A program made the position numbers and the translations under genes. Positions 51,397-61,265 of a stretch of DNA of 64,000 nt are shown piece after piece; within the stretch, counting starts at the first letter, position 1, and every line of letters starts with the position of its first letter. Where the stretch lies: NCBI RefSeq assembly GCF_020268605.1, contig NZ_CP084222.1, forward strand, positions 1,488,001 to 1,552,000. Direction: 5' to 3'. The notes beneath the pieces are model-generated. The model saw only the letters and a list, made by a program, of their open reading frames with translations. It was not told the origin of the DNA and did no database searches. The stretch comes from Arsenophonus apicola (GTDB lineage Bacteria > Pseudomonadota > Gammaproteobacteria > Enterobacterales > Enterobacteriaceae).

Positions 51397-51993
51397 ATGA
51401 AAACAAGATTACTGTTGACAATGTTAACGTTAATGAGTGCCTCGAGTTTTGCCAGTATCACCACTGATATTAAATCAATGCATGGCTATATTGATAGCCC
51501 AGCGAGTCGGGCTTATTTGTGTTCAATGTTGGAAAACAAAAATTGTGGTCCAATTGAGTATGAACCGCAATCAGTGGAAGGACGAAAAGGTTTTCCACAA
51601 AGAGGGCCAGCGGATGGCAAAATAGCCAGCGCTGGTGTAGGAATGTTTAAGCAATTGGATGAACAATCAGTAACGCGCTGGACTAAGGTTAATATGAGAT
51701 CAGGTGAAAATGTGTTTCACTGGACATTAACTGCCCCACATAGTACCACCGACTGGGAATATTTTATTACCAAACAAAACTGGGATCCTAATGTCCCATT
51801 AAGTCGCGCTGCGTTTGAATTACAACCCTTCTGTTCACGATTTGATGGTGGTGCAGTACCCGCCCGAGAAGTTACCATGAAATGCATTGTACCTTATCGT
51901 ACGGGTTATCAAGTGATTTTAGGTGTCTGGACTATTGCAGACACATCAAATGCCTTCTATCAAGTGATTGATGCCAATATGAATGCTCGTTAG
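51397..51993 (+). CDS. AA10-family lytic polysaccharide monooxygenase (chitin-binding protein)
   Basis: A copper enzyme family that oxidatively cleaves chitin or cellulose; chitin is the likely substrate in an insect setting. From the ATG at 51397 (AAGGAG at 51383-51388) the protein has 198 residues. Diagnostic parts are HGYIDSPASRAYLC, the second copper histidine His115 in LTAPHSTTDWEYFITK, and Phe188 in AFYQVID. A Sec signal peptide is seen at residues 1-19 (ending SSFA). Oddly, the copper-binding histidine that must become residue 1 is His29, nine residues past the predicted cleavage site. Either processing is unusual or the enzyme is impaired. No separate chitin-binding module is attached. 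A protease gene follows 73 bases later. Confidence 0.88.
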   Translation: MKTRLLLTMLTLMSASSFASITTDIKSMHGYIDSPASRAYLCSMLENKNCGPIEYEPQSVEGRKGFPQRGPADGKIASAGVGMFKQLDEQSVTRWTKVNMRSGENVFHWTLTAPHSTTDWEYFITKQNWDPNVPLSRAAFELQPFCSRFDGGAVPAREVTMKCIVPYRTGYQVILGVWTIADTSNAFYQVIDANMNAR

Positions 51994-52066
51994 TTTTAAT
52001 TGGCTAAATAGGATTATTTTTTGATATTTATTTTATTCTAATAAAAATTAATTTTATGGTAATACA

Positions 52067-52810
52067 ATGATTAATAAATATATTTCTAACGGTATACCAG
52101 CTGAACCAGGCGAATTTCCCTTTTTTTGTGCATTATGTCTTTCTGATTCTGCGGATATCAATAGACATCGCTGTGGTAGCGTTCTTATTAATAAACGTTG
52201 GGTATTGAGTGCAGCACATTGTATTGAAAATATTGATGTTGCAAAACTTAATGTTTATGTTGGCATGGAGCACTATAACCCCGGTGCAATTTATCAAGAT
52301 AAAGTAAAAATTAAACAGATTATTAGCCATCCTTATTGGCGTAATCCACCCACTGATGTAGATTGTCCTGCGCCGTTTGATGTACCTTATGATATTGCTT
52401 TACTCGAGTTAGCCCGCGAAACAATTAGTAATGATTTTGCCAGTATTAATGGTATCAATAAACATGTTGATTTACCTGAAGGTACTGAAGTAACTGCGAT
52501 TGGTATGGGGGATACTGAATTGGGCAAAACATCTGAATATTTGCGAAAAACAATTATTTCGATCGCCAATCCTAAACGATGTATTGAAGTACCCAGTGGT
52601 TACCCATCAACTTGCCATAAGCCAGCCTTACATATTTGCGCAATTGGTAATAATACCATAACAGGAGGAGGGGATTCAGGTAGTCCAATATTAGCTAACG
52701 ATGGTAACAACACAGTAGTAGGTTTAGTCTCGCGTAGAATAATGCAGTCAATGCAATTTACCAGAGTAAGTTATTATAGCGATTGGATCCTAAATAATAT
52801 TAATAAGTAA
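52067..52810 (+). CDS. Trypsin-like serine protease (S1 family) without a leader
   Basis: A chymotrypsin-fold protease of 247 residues, a type common in animals and sporadic in bacteria. The triad is His51 in LSAAHC, Asp109 in YDIALLEL and Ser204 in GGGDSGSP. The cysteine pair around the histidine (RCGS, AAHC) is kept. The residue six before the serine is Ile198, so trypsin-like Arg/Lys specificity is not supported. The start MINKYISNGIPAEPGEFPF matches the activated N-terminus of such proteases (IxxG) with only five residues before it. There is thus no signal peptide or propeptide, and an in-frame upstream extension was not found. Export by a non-Sec route, a lost leader, or a cytoplasmic role are options. 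It may be co-transcribed with the LPMO gene. Confidence 0.88.
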   Translation: MINKYISNGIPAEPGEFPFFCALCLSDSADINRHRCGSVLINKRWVLSAAHCIENIDVAKLNVYVGMEHYNPGAIYQDKVKIKQIISHPYWRNPPTDVDCPAPFDVPYDIALLELARETISNDFASINGINKHVDLPEGTEVTAIGMGDTELGKTSEYLRKTIISIANPKRCIEVPSGYPSTCHKPALHICAIGNNTITGGGDSGSPILANDGNNTVVGLVSRRIMQSMQFTRVSYYSDWILNNINK

Positions 52811-52865
52811 TTTTCTTGATTTTATTATGTAAATAAAACAACTTATTACCATTAGGATTTTTGCT

Positions 52866-52900
52866 TAACAAACCTGGTGTAGCTACTGCCAGGTTTGTTA
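52866..52900. terminator. Bidirectional terminator between the protease gene and yjgR
   Basis: AACAAACCTGG at 52867-52877 pairs perfectly with CCAGGTTTGTT at 52889-52899 (one more pair at each end) around an 11-base loop. TTGATTTTTT follows on the plus strand. It lies between convergent genes and probably serves both. Confidence 0.75.
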
Positions 52901-52908
52901 TTGATTTT

Positions 52909-54396
52909 TTAACGTTTTCTACCACCTAAAATACCACGTATAATTTGATTACTTATTTGACGCACCGCAGATTTAGTTGCCGTTTGCACTAAACCCTCTT
53001 TTTTACCTCCTCTGGGGCCAGTTGAACCAAATAGGAAATCTTTTAAGCCGCCAACAAACCCACTATCTTCACTATTTTTTGTGATTTGATTTGTTTGGCT
53101 AGTAGCCGTTATATTATCGCTGGTTTGATTTGCCAGTTTTTCATAGGCTGATTCACGATCCAACATTTTTTCATACTTGCCATAGAGATCTGAATGATTA
53201 AGTAGCTGACTGCGTTCTTCGCTAGTTAAAATTCCCATGCGTGAATCTGGCGCAATAACAAAAGCCCGTTGAACAATGTTAGGACGTCCTTTTTCATCTA
53301 AGAACGAAATTAATGCTTCACCTACACCCAGTTCAGTTATCGCCTGCTCAGCTTTAAACTTTGGATTTGCTCGCATGGTTTCGGCTGCTGCTTTAACGGC
53401 TTTTTGATCACGCGGCGTAAAGGCGCGTAATGCATGTTGAACCCGGTTGCCCAGTTGTCCTAGGATATTATCGGGAATATCAAGAGGATTTTGCGTAACA
53501 AAATAAACACCAATGCCTTTTGAACGGATCAGCCGAACAACCTGTTCGATTTTTTCTAGTAAAGCGGTCGGTGCGTTAGTAAAAAGTAGATGTGCTTCAT
53601 CAAAGAAAAACACCAGTTTCGGTTTTTCAACATCGCCCATTTCAGGTAAACGTTCAAAAAGTTCCGATAATAACCATAATAAAAACACAGCGTAAAGCTT
53701 AGGTTGATTATATAGTTTGTCTGCCGCAAGAATGTTGATCATTCCCTGGCCTTTAGAATCGGTTTTGATCAGATCAGCAATATCAAGCATGGGTTCGCCG
53801 AAAAAGTAATCAGCACCTTGCTGTTCAAGGGTTAATAAGCCACGTTGTATGGCGCCGATTGAGGTACTGGCAATGTTACCGTATTCAGTTTGAAATTGTT
53901 TTGCATTTTCACCAACATATTGAACGGTAGCACGCAGATCTTTCATGTCTAACAATAGTAAGCCATTGTCATCGGCGATTTTAAAAATAAGTTGTAATAC
54001 ACCACTTTGTACATCATTTAAATTCATTAAACGAGATAACAGCAATGGTCCCATATCTGAGATTGTTGCTCTTACCGGATGTCCTTGTTCTGCAAAAACA
54101 TCCCAAAAAGTGACAGGGCAAGCAGCGGGATGCCAGTCTGTTACACCAAGCGCTTCTAGGCGTGATTGCAATTTAGGTGTTAAAACTCCTTTGGCACCAA
54201 TCCCCGAAAGATCACCTTTCACATCAGCCATAAAAACCGGCACCCCAATTTGAGAAAAACTTTCTGCCATTTTTTGCAGCGTTACGGTTTTACCTGTTCC
54301 TGTTGCACCGGTAATTAATCCATGTCGATTTGCTAGCGCAGGCAATATGGCTAATTCAGTTTCACTATTTTTAGCGATAACGAGAGATTTTTGCAT
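52909..54396 (-). CDS. yjgR: YjgR-family (DUF853) HerA-like ATPase
   Basis: A 495-residue cytoplasmic ATPase matching E. coli YjgR (500). Walker A is GATGTGKTV near residue 35, Walker B is [13 protein letters not shown], and the motor motif [17 protein letters not shown] follows. The C-terminal part ([16 protein letters not shown]) is also conserved. The family resembles HerA/FtsK DNA-translocating ATPases, but its role is not established. It is a monocistronic minus-strand gene. Its neighbours differ from E. coli, so this position is not conserved. Confidence 0.92.
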   Translation of the reverse strand: MQKSLVIAKNSETELAILPALANRHGLITGATGTGKTVTLQKMAESFSQIGVPVFMADVKGDLSGIGAKGVLTPKLQSRLEALGVTDWHPAACPVTFWDVFAEQGHPVRATISDMGPLLLSRLMNLNDVQSGVLQLIFKIADDNGLLLLDMKDLRATVQYVGENAKQFQTEYGNIASTSIGAIQRGLLTLEQQGADYFFGEPMLDIADLIKTDSKGQGMINILAADKLYNQPKLYAVFLLWLLSELFERLPEMGDVEKPKLVFFFDEAHLLFTNAPTALLEKIEQVVRLIRSKGIGVYFVTQNPLDIPDNILGQLGNRVQHALRAFTPRDQKAVKAAAETMRANPKFKAEQAITELGVGEALISFLDEKGRPNIVQRAFVIAPDSRMGILTSEERSQLLNHSDLYGKYEKMLDRESAYEKLANQTSDNITATSQTNQITKNSEDSGFVGGLKDFLFGSTGPRGGKKEGLVQTATKSAVRQISNQIIRGILGGRKR

Positions 54397-54691
54397 CTAA
54401 AATTATCCTCTGTAGTCGGCATGATGGGTATAATTTTGTTGTCAGGCTCGATAGCAGATTTTCGTTAAATTTTAAATTACCAGACAAAATAGGGTAAATA
54501 CGCCTGTTATAATATGATTAATTAATAAAAAATTATAAAAGAGTATAGGGTAAAGATAGCTGATGGTGGTGTATTTGGTATTTTAATAATAAAAAATTCA
54601 GTAAATGCTGCCAGATAAAGTAATCTATGGGGTAGGGAGAATTTTAGCTGACAATCATTAATTGCTGCTGAAAAATTCTCCTGTAGGATGT

Positions 54692-55738
54692 TTAAAACCG
54701 ATGTTTTACCGCTTCAGCCAATATAGATAGTAATTGTTTGGTATCCCGCCAACCCAAGCAAGGATCCGTAATAGACTGACCATAAACTAGGGGTTTACCG
54801 GCAATGACTTGCTGGGTACCCTCTACAAGAAAGCTTTCTGCCATAATACCGGCGATTGTTCTCGAGCCTGCTTGCAGTTGTTGCGCAATGTTTTTAGCAA
54901 CATCTAATTGGCGCTGATGAATTTTTTGACAATTACCATGACTAAAGTCGATAACTAATTTTTCAGGTAAGCCTAATTGACGTAACTGACGGCAGGCAAC
55001 GGCAATATCTTCTGCGCTGTAATTAGGCTGTTTTCCTCCGCGCATAATTATATGGCCATAAGGGTTACCATGGGTTTGATAAACAGTCATTTGGCCATTT
55101 TTATCGGGCGATAAAAATACATGGCTAGCACGTGCAGCACGAATAGCATCCAGAGCAATATTAATATTCCCGTCAGTACCATTTTTAAAGCCAACCGGAC
55201 AAGAAAGAGCCGATGCCATTTGGCGATGGATTTGGCTTTCTGTGGTTCTGGCGCCGATGGCTCCCCAGCTAATTAGATCGGCAACATATTGGCCGATTAT
55301 CATATCTAAAAATTCAGTTGCTGTTGGCAGCCCGAGTTGGTTAATATTAGTAAGTAGCTCACGGGCTAATCGTAGGCCTTTATTAACTTGGCAGGAATTG
55401 TTCAGATCTGGATCGGAAATTAAACCTTTCCAGCCAACCACTGTACGGGGTTTTTCAAAATAGGTACGCATCACGATTTCAAGATAATCTTTATATTCGA
55501 CGCGCAACTTAGCCAGCATTTTTGCGTATTCAAGTGCTGCTTGGGTATCATGTACTGAACAGGGGCCAATGACCACCAACAGTCGATGATCTTGGCCAGT
55601 TAAAATTGATTCAATCGCTTTGCGTGACGTTGTCACGTTTTCGATAATTTCTTTAGATAGCGGAAACTCATCCGCCAGCGCTTGAGGCGTAATAAGGCTA
55701 TCAATAGGTTGAGTTCTTAACTCATCTGTTTTATACAT
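54692..55738 (-). CDS. aroH: DAHP synthase, AroH type
   Basis: It condenses phosphoenolpyruvate with erythrose 4-phosphate, the first step of aromatic amino acid synthesis. The length is 348 residues, the same as E. coli AroH. Visible blocks are VVIGPCSVHD, MRTYFEKPRTVVGWKGLI, GARTTESQIHR, VGFKNGTDGN and DFSHGNCQK. The assignment to the tryptophan-sensitive AroH isozyme rests on the N-terminus (TDELRTQ) and on the aroH-ppsR-ppsA neighbourhood, which matches E. coli. I could not identify a TrpR operator upstream. Confidence 0.92.
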   Translation of the reverse strand: MYKTDELRTQPIDSLITPQALADEFPLSKEIIENVTTSRKAIESILTGQDHRLLVVIGPCSVHDTQAALEYAKMLAKLRVEYKDYLEIVMRTYFEKPRTVVGWKGLISDPDLNNSCQVNKGLRLARELLTNINQLGLPTATEFLDMIIGQYVADLISWGAIGARTTESQIHRQMASALSCPVGFKNGTDGNINIALDAIRAARASHVFLSPDKNGQMTVYQTHGNPYGHIIMRGGKQPNYSAEDIAVACRQLRQLGLPEKLVIDFSHGNCQKIHQRQLDVAKNIAQQLQAGSRTIAGIMAESFLVEGTQQVIAGKPLVYGQSITDPCLGWRDTKQLLSILAEAVKHRF

Positions 55739-55877
55739 ATTTATCTCATATATGCTTCAATGTGGCAGATCTTGTTGCTAAATAAATTAGCATTACCCTA
55801 ACTGAAAATAAACTGCTTCCAAGGGTTGTTTAAGATAGCGTTAAAGTAATGAATATTTCTTAGTTAATTTTGAATTA

Positions 55878-56716
55878 TTAAAATATACGACGAGTTAGAC
55901 CAAATGTATCGATGACTTTGGCTGAAATCTCTTCAACCGAGTAATTAGTTGTATTTAAATAATGGATATTGTGTCTTCTAAATAAAGCCTCTACCTCCGT
56001 TAACTCTATCCGACATTGACGTAAAGAAGCATAACGACTTTTTTCACAACGCTCTTCACGAATTGTGGCTAATCGCTCAGGACTAATTGTTAGGCCAAAA
56101 AGTTTATTCATATAAGGTTTCAATGCAGAAGGTAATTGCAAATTATCCATATCATCTGCGGTGAAAGGATAATTGGCAGCCTGAATAGCAAATTGCATCG
56201 CTAAATAGAGGCTAGTTGGTGTTTTACCGCAGCGGGAAACACCTAATAAAATTACCTGAGCCTGATCCAGATTTTTTAATGATATGCCATCATCGTGCGC
56301 TAATGTATATTCAATCGCCGCAATTCTAGCATCATATTGATTTAGATTAGATAGTCCGTGGGTTCGGTTGAGCTTTGGTTCAGGTTTTAAGCCAATCTCT
56401 TGCTGGATCGGATCAATTAAAGATTGGACGATATCATAACAACAGCCGGCACTAGTGGTAATAATTTTTTTTACTGTTGGCGAAATAATTGAGTAAAAAA
56501 CCAACGGACGAATCTGGGTTTTAGAATAGATTTGATCAATTCTGTGTTTTATTTCTGTAGCACGTTTTCAGTGGTGACAAACGGTAGTGAATAAGAAGAA
56601 AAATGGAGTGGAAATTGTGATAAAACAGCATGACCGAGCGTCTCTGCTGTGATCGCAGTTCCGTCGGAAATAAAAAATACACAGCGTGCTAAATTTTTAG
56701 CGTGATGTTGGTCCAT
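55878..56716 (-). pseudogene. ppsR: PEP synthetase regulatory protein ppsR, frameshifted
   Basis: PpsR is the bifunctional kinase/phosphotransferase that switches PpsA off and on. An ATG at 56716 with AAGGA upstream starts a frame matching E. coli PpsR ([28 protein letters not shown]). It ends at a TAA (56551-56549) after 55 residues. The next frame supplies the rest ([25 protein letters not shown], here read across 56567 to about 56495) and continues to 55878 with the P-loop [15 protein letters not shown]. Restoring one A in the run complementary to 56565-56568 gives about 279 residues (E. coli 277). ppsA itself is intact, so its control may be altered. Decay, slippage and sequencing error cannot be separated here. 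Confidence 0.8.
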
Positions 56717-56952
56717 TGGTTAATTTTCCTTTTCATTTTATTTTATTTTTAAAAAGTAAAATAATAAAGATCAAATGTAAAAATTTGTTATCCGAATGAT
56801 AGATTATATGGCGTTAAAAAATATTATTATGAGCTTGATCGATTCACCATTCCATTATGGGTTCAACATTATGTTAGTCTTAACGATAAGATAGTTTTAC
56901 CAACTAACTAACATATTTACATTTCTATGAATTTTAATAAGGGTTCTTTTCA

Positions 56953-59331
56953 ATGTCCGATAAAGGCCGTACTTCATACAATATACTTTGGTATAACCAG
57001 CTTACTATGAATGATGTTGATTTAGTTGGTGGAAAGAATGCTTCGTTAGGTGAAATGATCACACATTTAGCTGCTGTGGATGTTCTGGTACCAAATGGTT
57101 TTGCCACTACCGCCTGTGCTTTCAATGATTTTTTAGAGCAAGGTGGTGTTAATCAACGTATATACCAATTATTGGATGAAATTGATATTGACGATGTAGA
57201 GCAATTAGCCAAAGCGGGTAGCCAAATTCGGCAATGGATCATTGATACCCCGTTTAGCTCTAAATTAGAAAAAGATATCCGTCAGGCTTTTTTGCAATTA
57301 TCTGCCGATGAGCCTGATATTTCCTTTGCAGTGCGTTCTTCTGCTACTGCCGAGGATATGCCAGATGCTTCTTTTGCTGGTCAGCAAGAAACTTTTTTGA
57401 ACGTCCAAGGTATTGATGCGGTAATGGTCGCAATCAAACATGTTTTTGCTTCCCTATTTAATGACCGGGCTATCTCATATCGTGTTCATCAAGGGTATGA
57501 TCATCGTGGGGTCGCTCTTTCTGCCGGGATCCAACGTATGGTACGTTCTGATTTAGCTTCTTCGGGCGTAATGTTTACTTTAGATACTGAATCAGGTTTT
57601 GATCAGGTTGTTTTTATTACCTCAGCGTTTGGTCTTGGCGAGATGGTTGTGCAAGGTGCGGTTAATCCTGACGAATTCTATGTGCATAAACCAACATTAA
57701 AAGCGGGGCGTCCAGCTATTGTACGCAGAACGTTAGGCTCGAAAAAAGTGCGAATGGTTTATGCTGATAATCATCAACATGGTGAACAGGTAAGGATTGA
57801 AGAGGTAGCAGAAAAAGAGCGTAATTGCTTTTCTTTAACTGATCATGAAGTTGAAGCGCTTGCGCATCAGGCATTATTAATTGAACAGCACTATGGCCGA
57901 CCAATGGACATAGAGTGGGCTAAAGATGGCCATAATGGTAAATTATATATTGTCCAGGCTCGACCTGAGACTGTCCGTGCTAATCAGCAGATGATGGAAC
58001 GCTATCAAATAAAAAAAACCGGTAAAGTATTAGTAGAAGGGCGTGCTATTGGTCAACGTATTGGTGCAGGAACGGTTAAAATTATCCACGATATTAGTGA
58101 AATGAGTCGTGTGCAGGCAGGCGATGTTTTGGTTACAGATATGACCGATCCTGATTGGGAACCGATTATGAAGCGAGCCGCCGCTATTGTCACTAATCGT
58201 GGCGGACGTACTTGTCATGCGGCGATTATAGCACGTGAATTGGGTATTCCAGCTGTGGTTGGTTGCGGAGATGCAACTGAGCACTTACATGATGGTCAAT
58301 TAGTGACAGTCTCTTGCGCTGAAGGTGATACCGGTTTTGTTTATGCTGATAAATTGCCATTTGAGATCAAAAGTTGTCAGGTTGATAAAATGCCATCGTT
58401 GAAGGTGAAAATCATGATGAATGTCGGTAACCCTGATCGCGCATTTGATTTTGCTTGTTTACCTAATGATGGTGTGGGTTTGGCCCGTTTGGAATTTATT
58501 ATCAATCGCATGATTGGTGTGCATCCACGTGCTTTATTAGAGTTTGAGCAACAATCGGCTGAGTTACAGGCGGAAATTCGAGCGCTAATGCTGGGTTATC
58601 AGGATCCTGTCGAGTTTTATATAGCCCGTTTAACAGAAGGAGTTGCTACTCTAGCGGCCGCATTTTGGCCGAAACGGGTGATTGTTCGCTTATCTGATTT
58701 TAAATCAAATGAATATGCTAACTTAATCGGCGGTGATCTTTATGAACCGCATGAAGAAAATCCGATGTTAGGTTTTCGAGGCGCTGGGCGCTATGTGGAC
58801 AATAGTTTTCGTCAATGTTTTGCCCTTGAGTGTGAAGCGGTTAAGCGGGTGCGAAATATTATGGGATTAACCAATGTTGAGATTATGATCCCATTTGTGA
58901 GAACTGTTGCTCAAGCAGAAGCTGTTATTGAGGAGTTAGCACATCATGGTCTAAAACGTGGTGAGAATGGTTTGAAAATTATCATGATGTGTGAAATTCC
59001 ATCAAATGCCCTATTAGCAGAACAATTTCTTACTTATTTTGATGGATTCTCTATTGGTTCAAATGATATGACTCAATTAACACTCGGACTGGATCGTGAT
59101 TCTGCTATTATTTCTCCGCTATTTGATGAACGCAATGAAGCGGTAAAAGCATTAATTTTGATGGCGATAAAAGCCGCTAAACAGCAAGGCAAGTATGTAG
59201 GTATTTGTGGTCAAGGTCCTTCTGATCATCAAGATTTTGCGCAATGGCTCATGAAAGAAGGAATTGATAGTCTTTCACTTAATCCTGATACGGTGATGAC
59301 AACTTGGTTTTCCCTGGCGGAAAATAACTAG
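56953..59331 (+). CDS. ppsA: Phosphoenolpyruvate synthase
   Basis: It converts pyruvate and ATP to phosphoenolpyruvate, AMP and phosphate for gluconeogenesis. The length is 792 residues, identical to E. coli. The N-terminal ATP-grasp domain contains [11 protein letters not shown] and [20 protein letters not shown]. The phosphohistidine domain has the catalytic histidine in [15 protein letters not shown], with the adjacent threonine that PpsR would modify. The C-terminal PEP/pyruvate barrel ends with [18 protein letters not shown]. It is divergent from ppsR, as in E. coli. Confidence 0.97.
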   Translation: MSDKGRTSYNILWYNQLTMNDVDLVGGKNASLGEMITHLAAVDVLVPNGFATTACAFNDFLEQGGVNQRIYQLLDEIDIDDVEQLAKAGSQIRQWIIDTPFSSKLEKDIRQAFLQLSADEPDISFAVRSSATAEDMPDASFAGQQETFLNVQGIDAVMVAIKHVFASLFNDRAISYRVHQGYDHRGVALSAGIQRMVRSDLASSGVMFTLDTESGFDQVVFITSAFGLGEMVVQGAVNPDEFYVHKPTLKAGRPAIVRRTLGSKKVRMVYADNHQHGEQVRIEEVAEKERNCFSLTDHEVEALAHQALLIEQHYGRPMDIEWAKDGHNGKLYIVQARPETVRANQQMMERYQIKKTGKVLVEGRAIGQRIGAGTVKIIHDISEMSRVQAGDVLVTDMTDPDWEPIMKRAAAIVTNRGGRTCHAAIIARELGIPAVVGCGDATEHLHDGQLVTVSCAEGDTGFVYADKLPFEIKSCQVDKMPSLKVKIMMNVGNPDRAFDFACLPNDGVGLARLEFIINRMIGVHPRALLEFEQQSAELQAEIRALMLGYQDPVEFYIARLTEGVATLAAAFWPKRVIVRLSDFKSNEYANLIGGDLYEPHEENPMLGFRGAGRYVDNSFRQCFALECEAVKRVRNIMGLTNVEIMIPFVRTVAQAEAVIEELAHHGLKRGENGLKIIMMCEIPSNALLAEQFLTYFDGFSIGSNDMTQLTLGLDRDSAIISPLFDERNEAVKALILMAIKAAKQQGKYVGICGQGPSDHQDFAQWLMKEGIDSLSLNPDTVMTTWFSLAENN

Positions 59332-59368
59332 CACTGATTAATTTTTTATTCATTAAACTGGTCTTGTA

Positions 59369-59403
59369 AACTGAGTCTGAAAATGAAAATAACAGACTCA
59401 GTT
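59369..59403. terminator. Stem-loop between convergent ppsA and hmuV
   Basis: AACTGAGTCTG at 59369-59379 pairs perfectly with CAGACTCAGTT at 59393-59403 around a 13-base AT-rich loop. It is centred in the gap between two converging transcripts, though no T tract adjoins it. Confidence 0.5.
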
Positions 59404-59464
59404 AATGATGAACAAAATATAATATTTATTGCTTTAGCTGGTGATTATCGATCAACTTAATCAG

Positions 59465-60256
59465 TTAGTGGCGTAAAAATATTTGCGGAACCTTCTTGTC
59501 TGGATGAGTTTTCACATAAAGATTAGCTCTGTACCAGCGGCGTAAATTTTCTTCTGTCATGACTTGTTGCGGTGTGCCGACACTAACCAGTTGACCCTCA
59601 TACAGTAAATAAATGCGATCTGCATATAATGCTGCCAGATTTAGATCATGCAATATACAACAAACACCAATAGACTGTTGACGATTTAATCGATGTAATA
59701 AGCGTAAACTTTGTTGCTGATGATAGAGATCAAGTGCTGAGGTTGGTTCATCCAAAAACAGGTAGCTATTATTGGGCTCAGGATGCCAAAGTTGGGCGAT
59801 AACACGGGCTAACTGCACACGTTGTTGTTCTCCGCCAGATAGTTGTTGGTAATTTCGATAGCGTAATGCCAGACAATCAGTTTGTATTAATGCACTTTCG
59901 ATAGCTTGACTGAAATAAAAACTACCATAAGGACTTCGTCCCATTGCCACAATTTCTTCAAAGCTAAATGGAAAATTGAGTTGGTGATGCTGGCGCATTA
60001 CCGCCCGTTTACGTGATAATTTATTAATATCCCAGCCTGTCAGCAACTTTCCTTCTAATAGGCACTCTCCAGTATGTGGGGTAAGAAAACCGGTCAATAA
60101 ACGTAGTAAGGTTGATTTTCCAGCACCGTTTGGCCCGATAATAATACTTATTTGGTTGTGATAAAGTGACAGTGATAAATCATCAATAACATTTTGCCTA
60201 ATTACGCGATAGCAGAGTTGTTTTTCTTCAATAAAAGGTATAGAGGAACGGCACAT
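59465..60256 (-). CDS. hmuV: Heme ABC transporter ATP-binding protein HmuV
   Basis: The ATPase of the HmuTUV heme importer. The length is 263 residues (Yersinia HmuV about 266). Walker A is GPNGAGKSTLLRLL, the ABC signature is LSGGEQQRVQLARV, Walker B is YLFLDEPTSALD, and the switch histidine lies in CCILHDLNLAALYADR. It is last in the minus-strand hmuRSTUV order, 10 bases after hmuU. It drives heme transfer across the inner membrane. Confidence 0.95.
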   Translation of the reverse strand: MCRSSIPFIEEKQLCYRVIRQNVIDDLSLSLYHNQISIIIGPNGAGKSTLLRLLTGFLTPHTGECLLEGKLLTGWDINKLSRKRAVMRQHHQLNFPFSFEEIVAMGRSPYGSFYFSQAIESALIQTDCLALRYRNYQQLSGGEQQRVQLARVIAQLWHPEPNNSYLFLDEPTSALDLYHQQQSLRLLHRLNRQQSIGVCCILHDLNLAALYADRIYLLYEGQLVSVGTPQQVMTEENLRRWYRANLYVKTHPDKKVPQIFLRH

Positions 60257-60266
60257 AATTTTGTCA

Positions 60267-61265
60267 CTAACCTTGTGGCTGTTTTAAAATAAGATAGAGA
60301 AAATAGGGGGCACCAATTAACCCGGTAATTAAGCCTACTGGAATTTCTGCCGGTGTGGCTAAGGTACGAGCGAGGGTATCAGCAGTAAGTAGTAAAACGG
60401 CGCCGGCTAAAGCGCAAGCAGGTAATAACCATTTATGATTGGCGCCAAATGTCATTCTAATAAGATGTGGGACGACTAAACCAATAAACCCAATTATACC
60501 ACTTGACGCGACTGCACAACCAATTAAAAGAGAGCTCAGTACTAAAAGTATAAACTTGGTTTTTTTTACTTTTAAGCCGAGATAATGTGCTTCTTCATCG
60601 CCTAATTGTAATAAATTAAGTTTCATACTTTGTTGTAAGACCATAAGCATGGTAAGGCTAATGATGGTAGCGGCAATGGTTACAATGGCAGCATTATTTT
60701 GACTTAAAGAGCCCATCATCCATAGTGTCAGGCTACGTAACTGCTGATCATCGCTAAGGTAGCTAAGAAGACCAATGAAAGATACGCATAAGGTATTAAT
60801 CGCGATGCCCGATAAAAGTAATTTCGTTAAATGGCCATTTGAATAATGCGTTAATGAAAAAATAACTATTGCAACGATAAAGCTGCCAACAAAAGCCGCC
60901 ACCAGATAACCATAATCACTTAACAGTGAAGAAATAGGCAAGGGAAGAACAATAAAAAGCGCAACGCTAAGAGCTGCTCCGCTACTGATGCCAAGTAAGC
61001 CGGGATCGGCTAATGGATTACGAAATAGCCCTTGCATAATAGCACCCGCAACCGCTAATGCGCAGCCGACTAATAATGCCAATAAAATACGGGGTAAGCG
61101 AATAGTTAGCCAAATTTGCCAATGATTATCCGTTAAGGGTAGTTGCCAAAGTGAATGAAACGACAAAGACATAGCACCCACATTTGCCGCCAGTAAGACA
61201 ATTAAAATAACAAGACAAAATAGAATTAATAATACCGATTTTGGATAAGCGAATTGTTTCATCAT
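60267..61265 (-). CDS. hmuU: Heme ABC transporter permease HmuU
   Basis: A 332-residue inner-membrane permease of the FecCD/BtuC family with about ten hydrophobic helices. Family blocks are IRLPRILLALLVGCALAVAG, GLFRNPLADPGLLGISSGAA and GIIGFIGLVVPHLIRM, the last coupling to the ATPase. Its ATG overlaps the hmuT stop by four bases (ATGA), so translation is coupled. It is intact. Confidence 0.95.
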   Translation of the reverse strand: MMKQFAYPKSVLLILFCLVILIVLLAANVGAMSLSFHSLWQLPLTDNHWQIWLTIRLPRILLALLVGCALAVAGAIMQGLFRNPLADPGLLGISSGAALSVALFIVLPLPISSLLSDYGYLVAAFVGSFIVAIVIFSLTHYSNGHLTKLLLSGIAINTLCVSFIGLLSYLSDDQQLRSLTLWMMGSLSQNNAAIVTIAATIISLTMLMVLQQSMKLNLLQLGDEEAHYLGLKVKKTKFILLVLSSLLIGCAVASSGIIGFIGLVVPHLIRMTFGANHKWLLPACALAGAVLLLTADTLARTLATPAEIPVGLITGLIGAPYFLYLILKQPQG

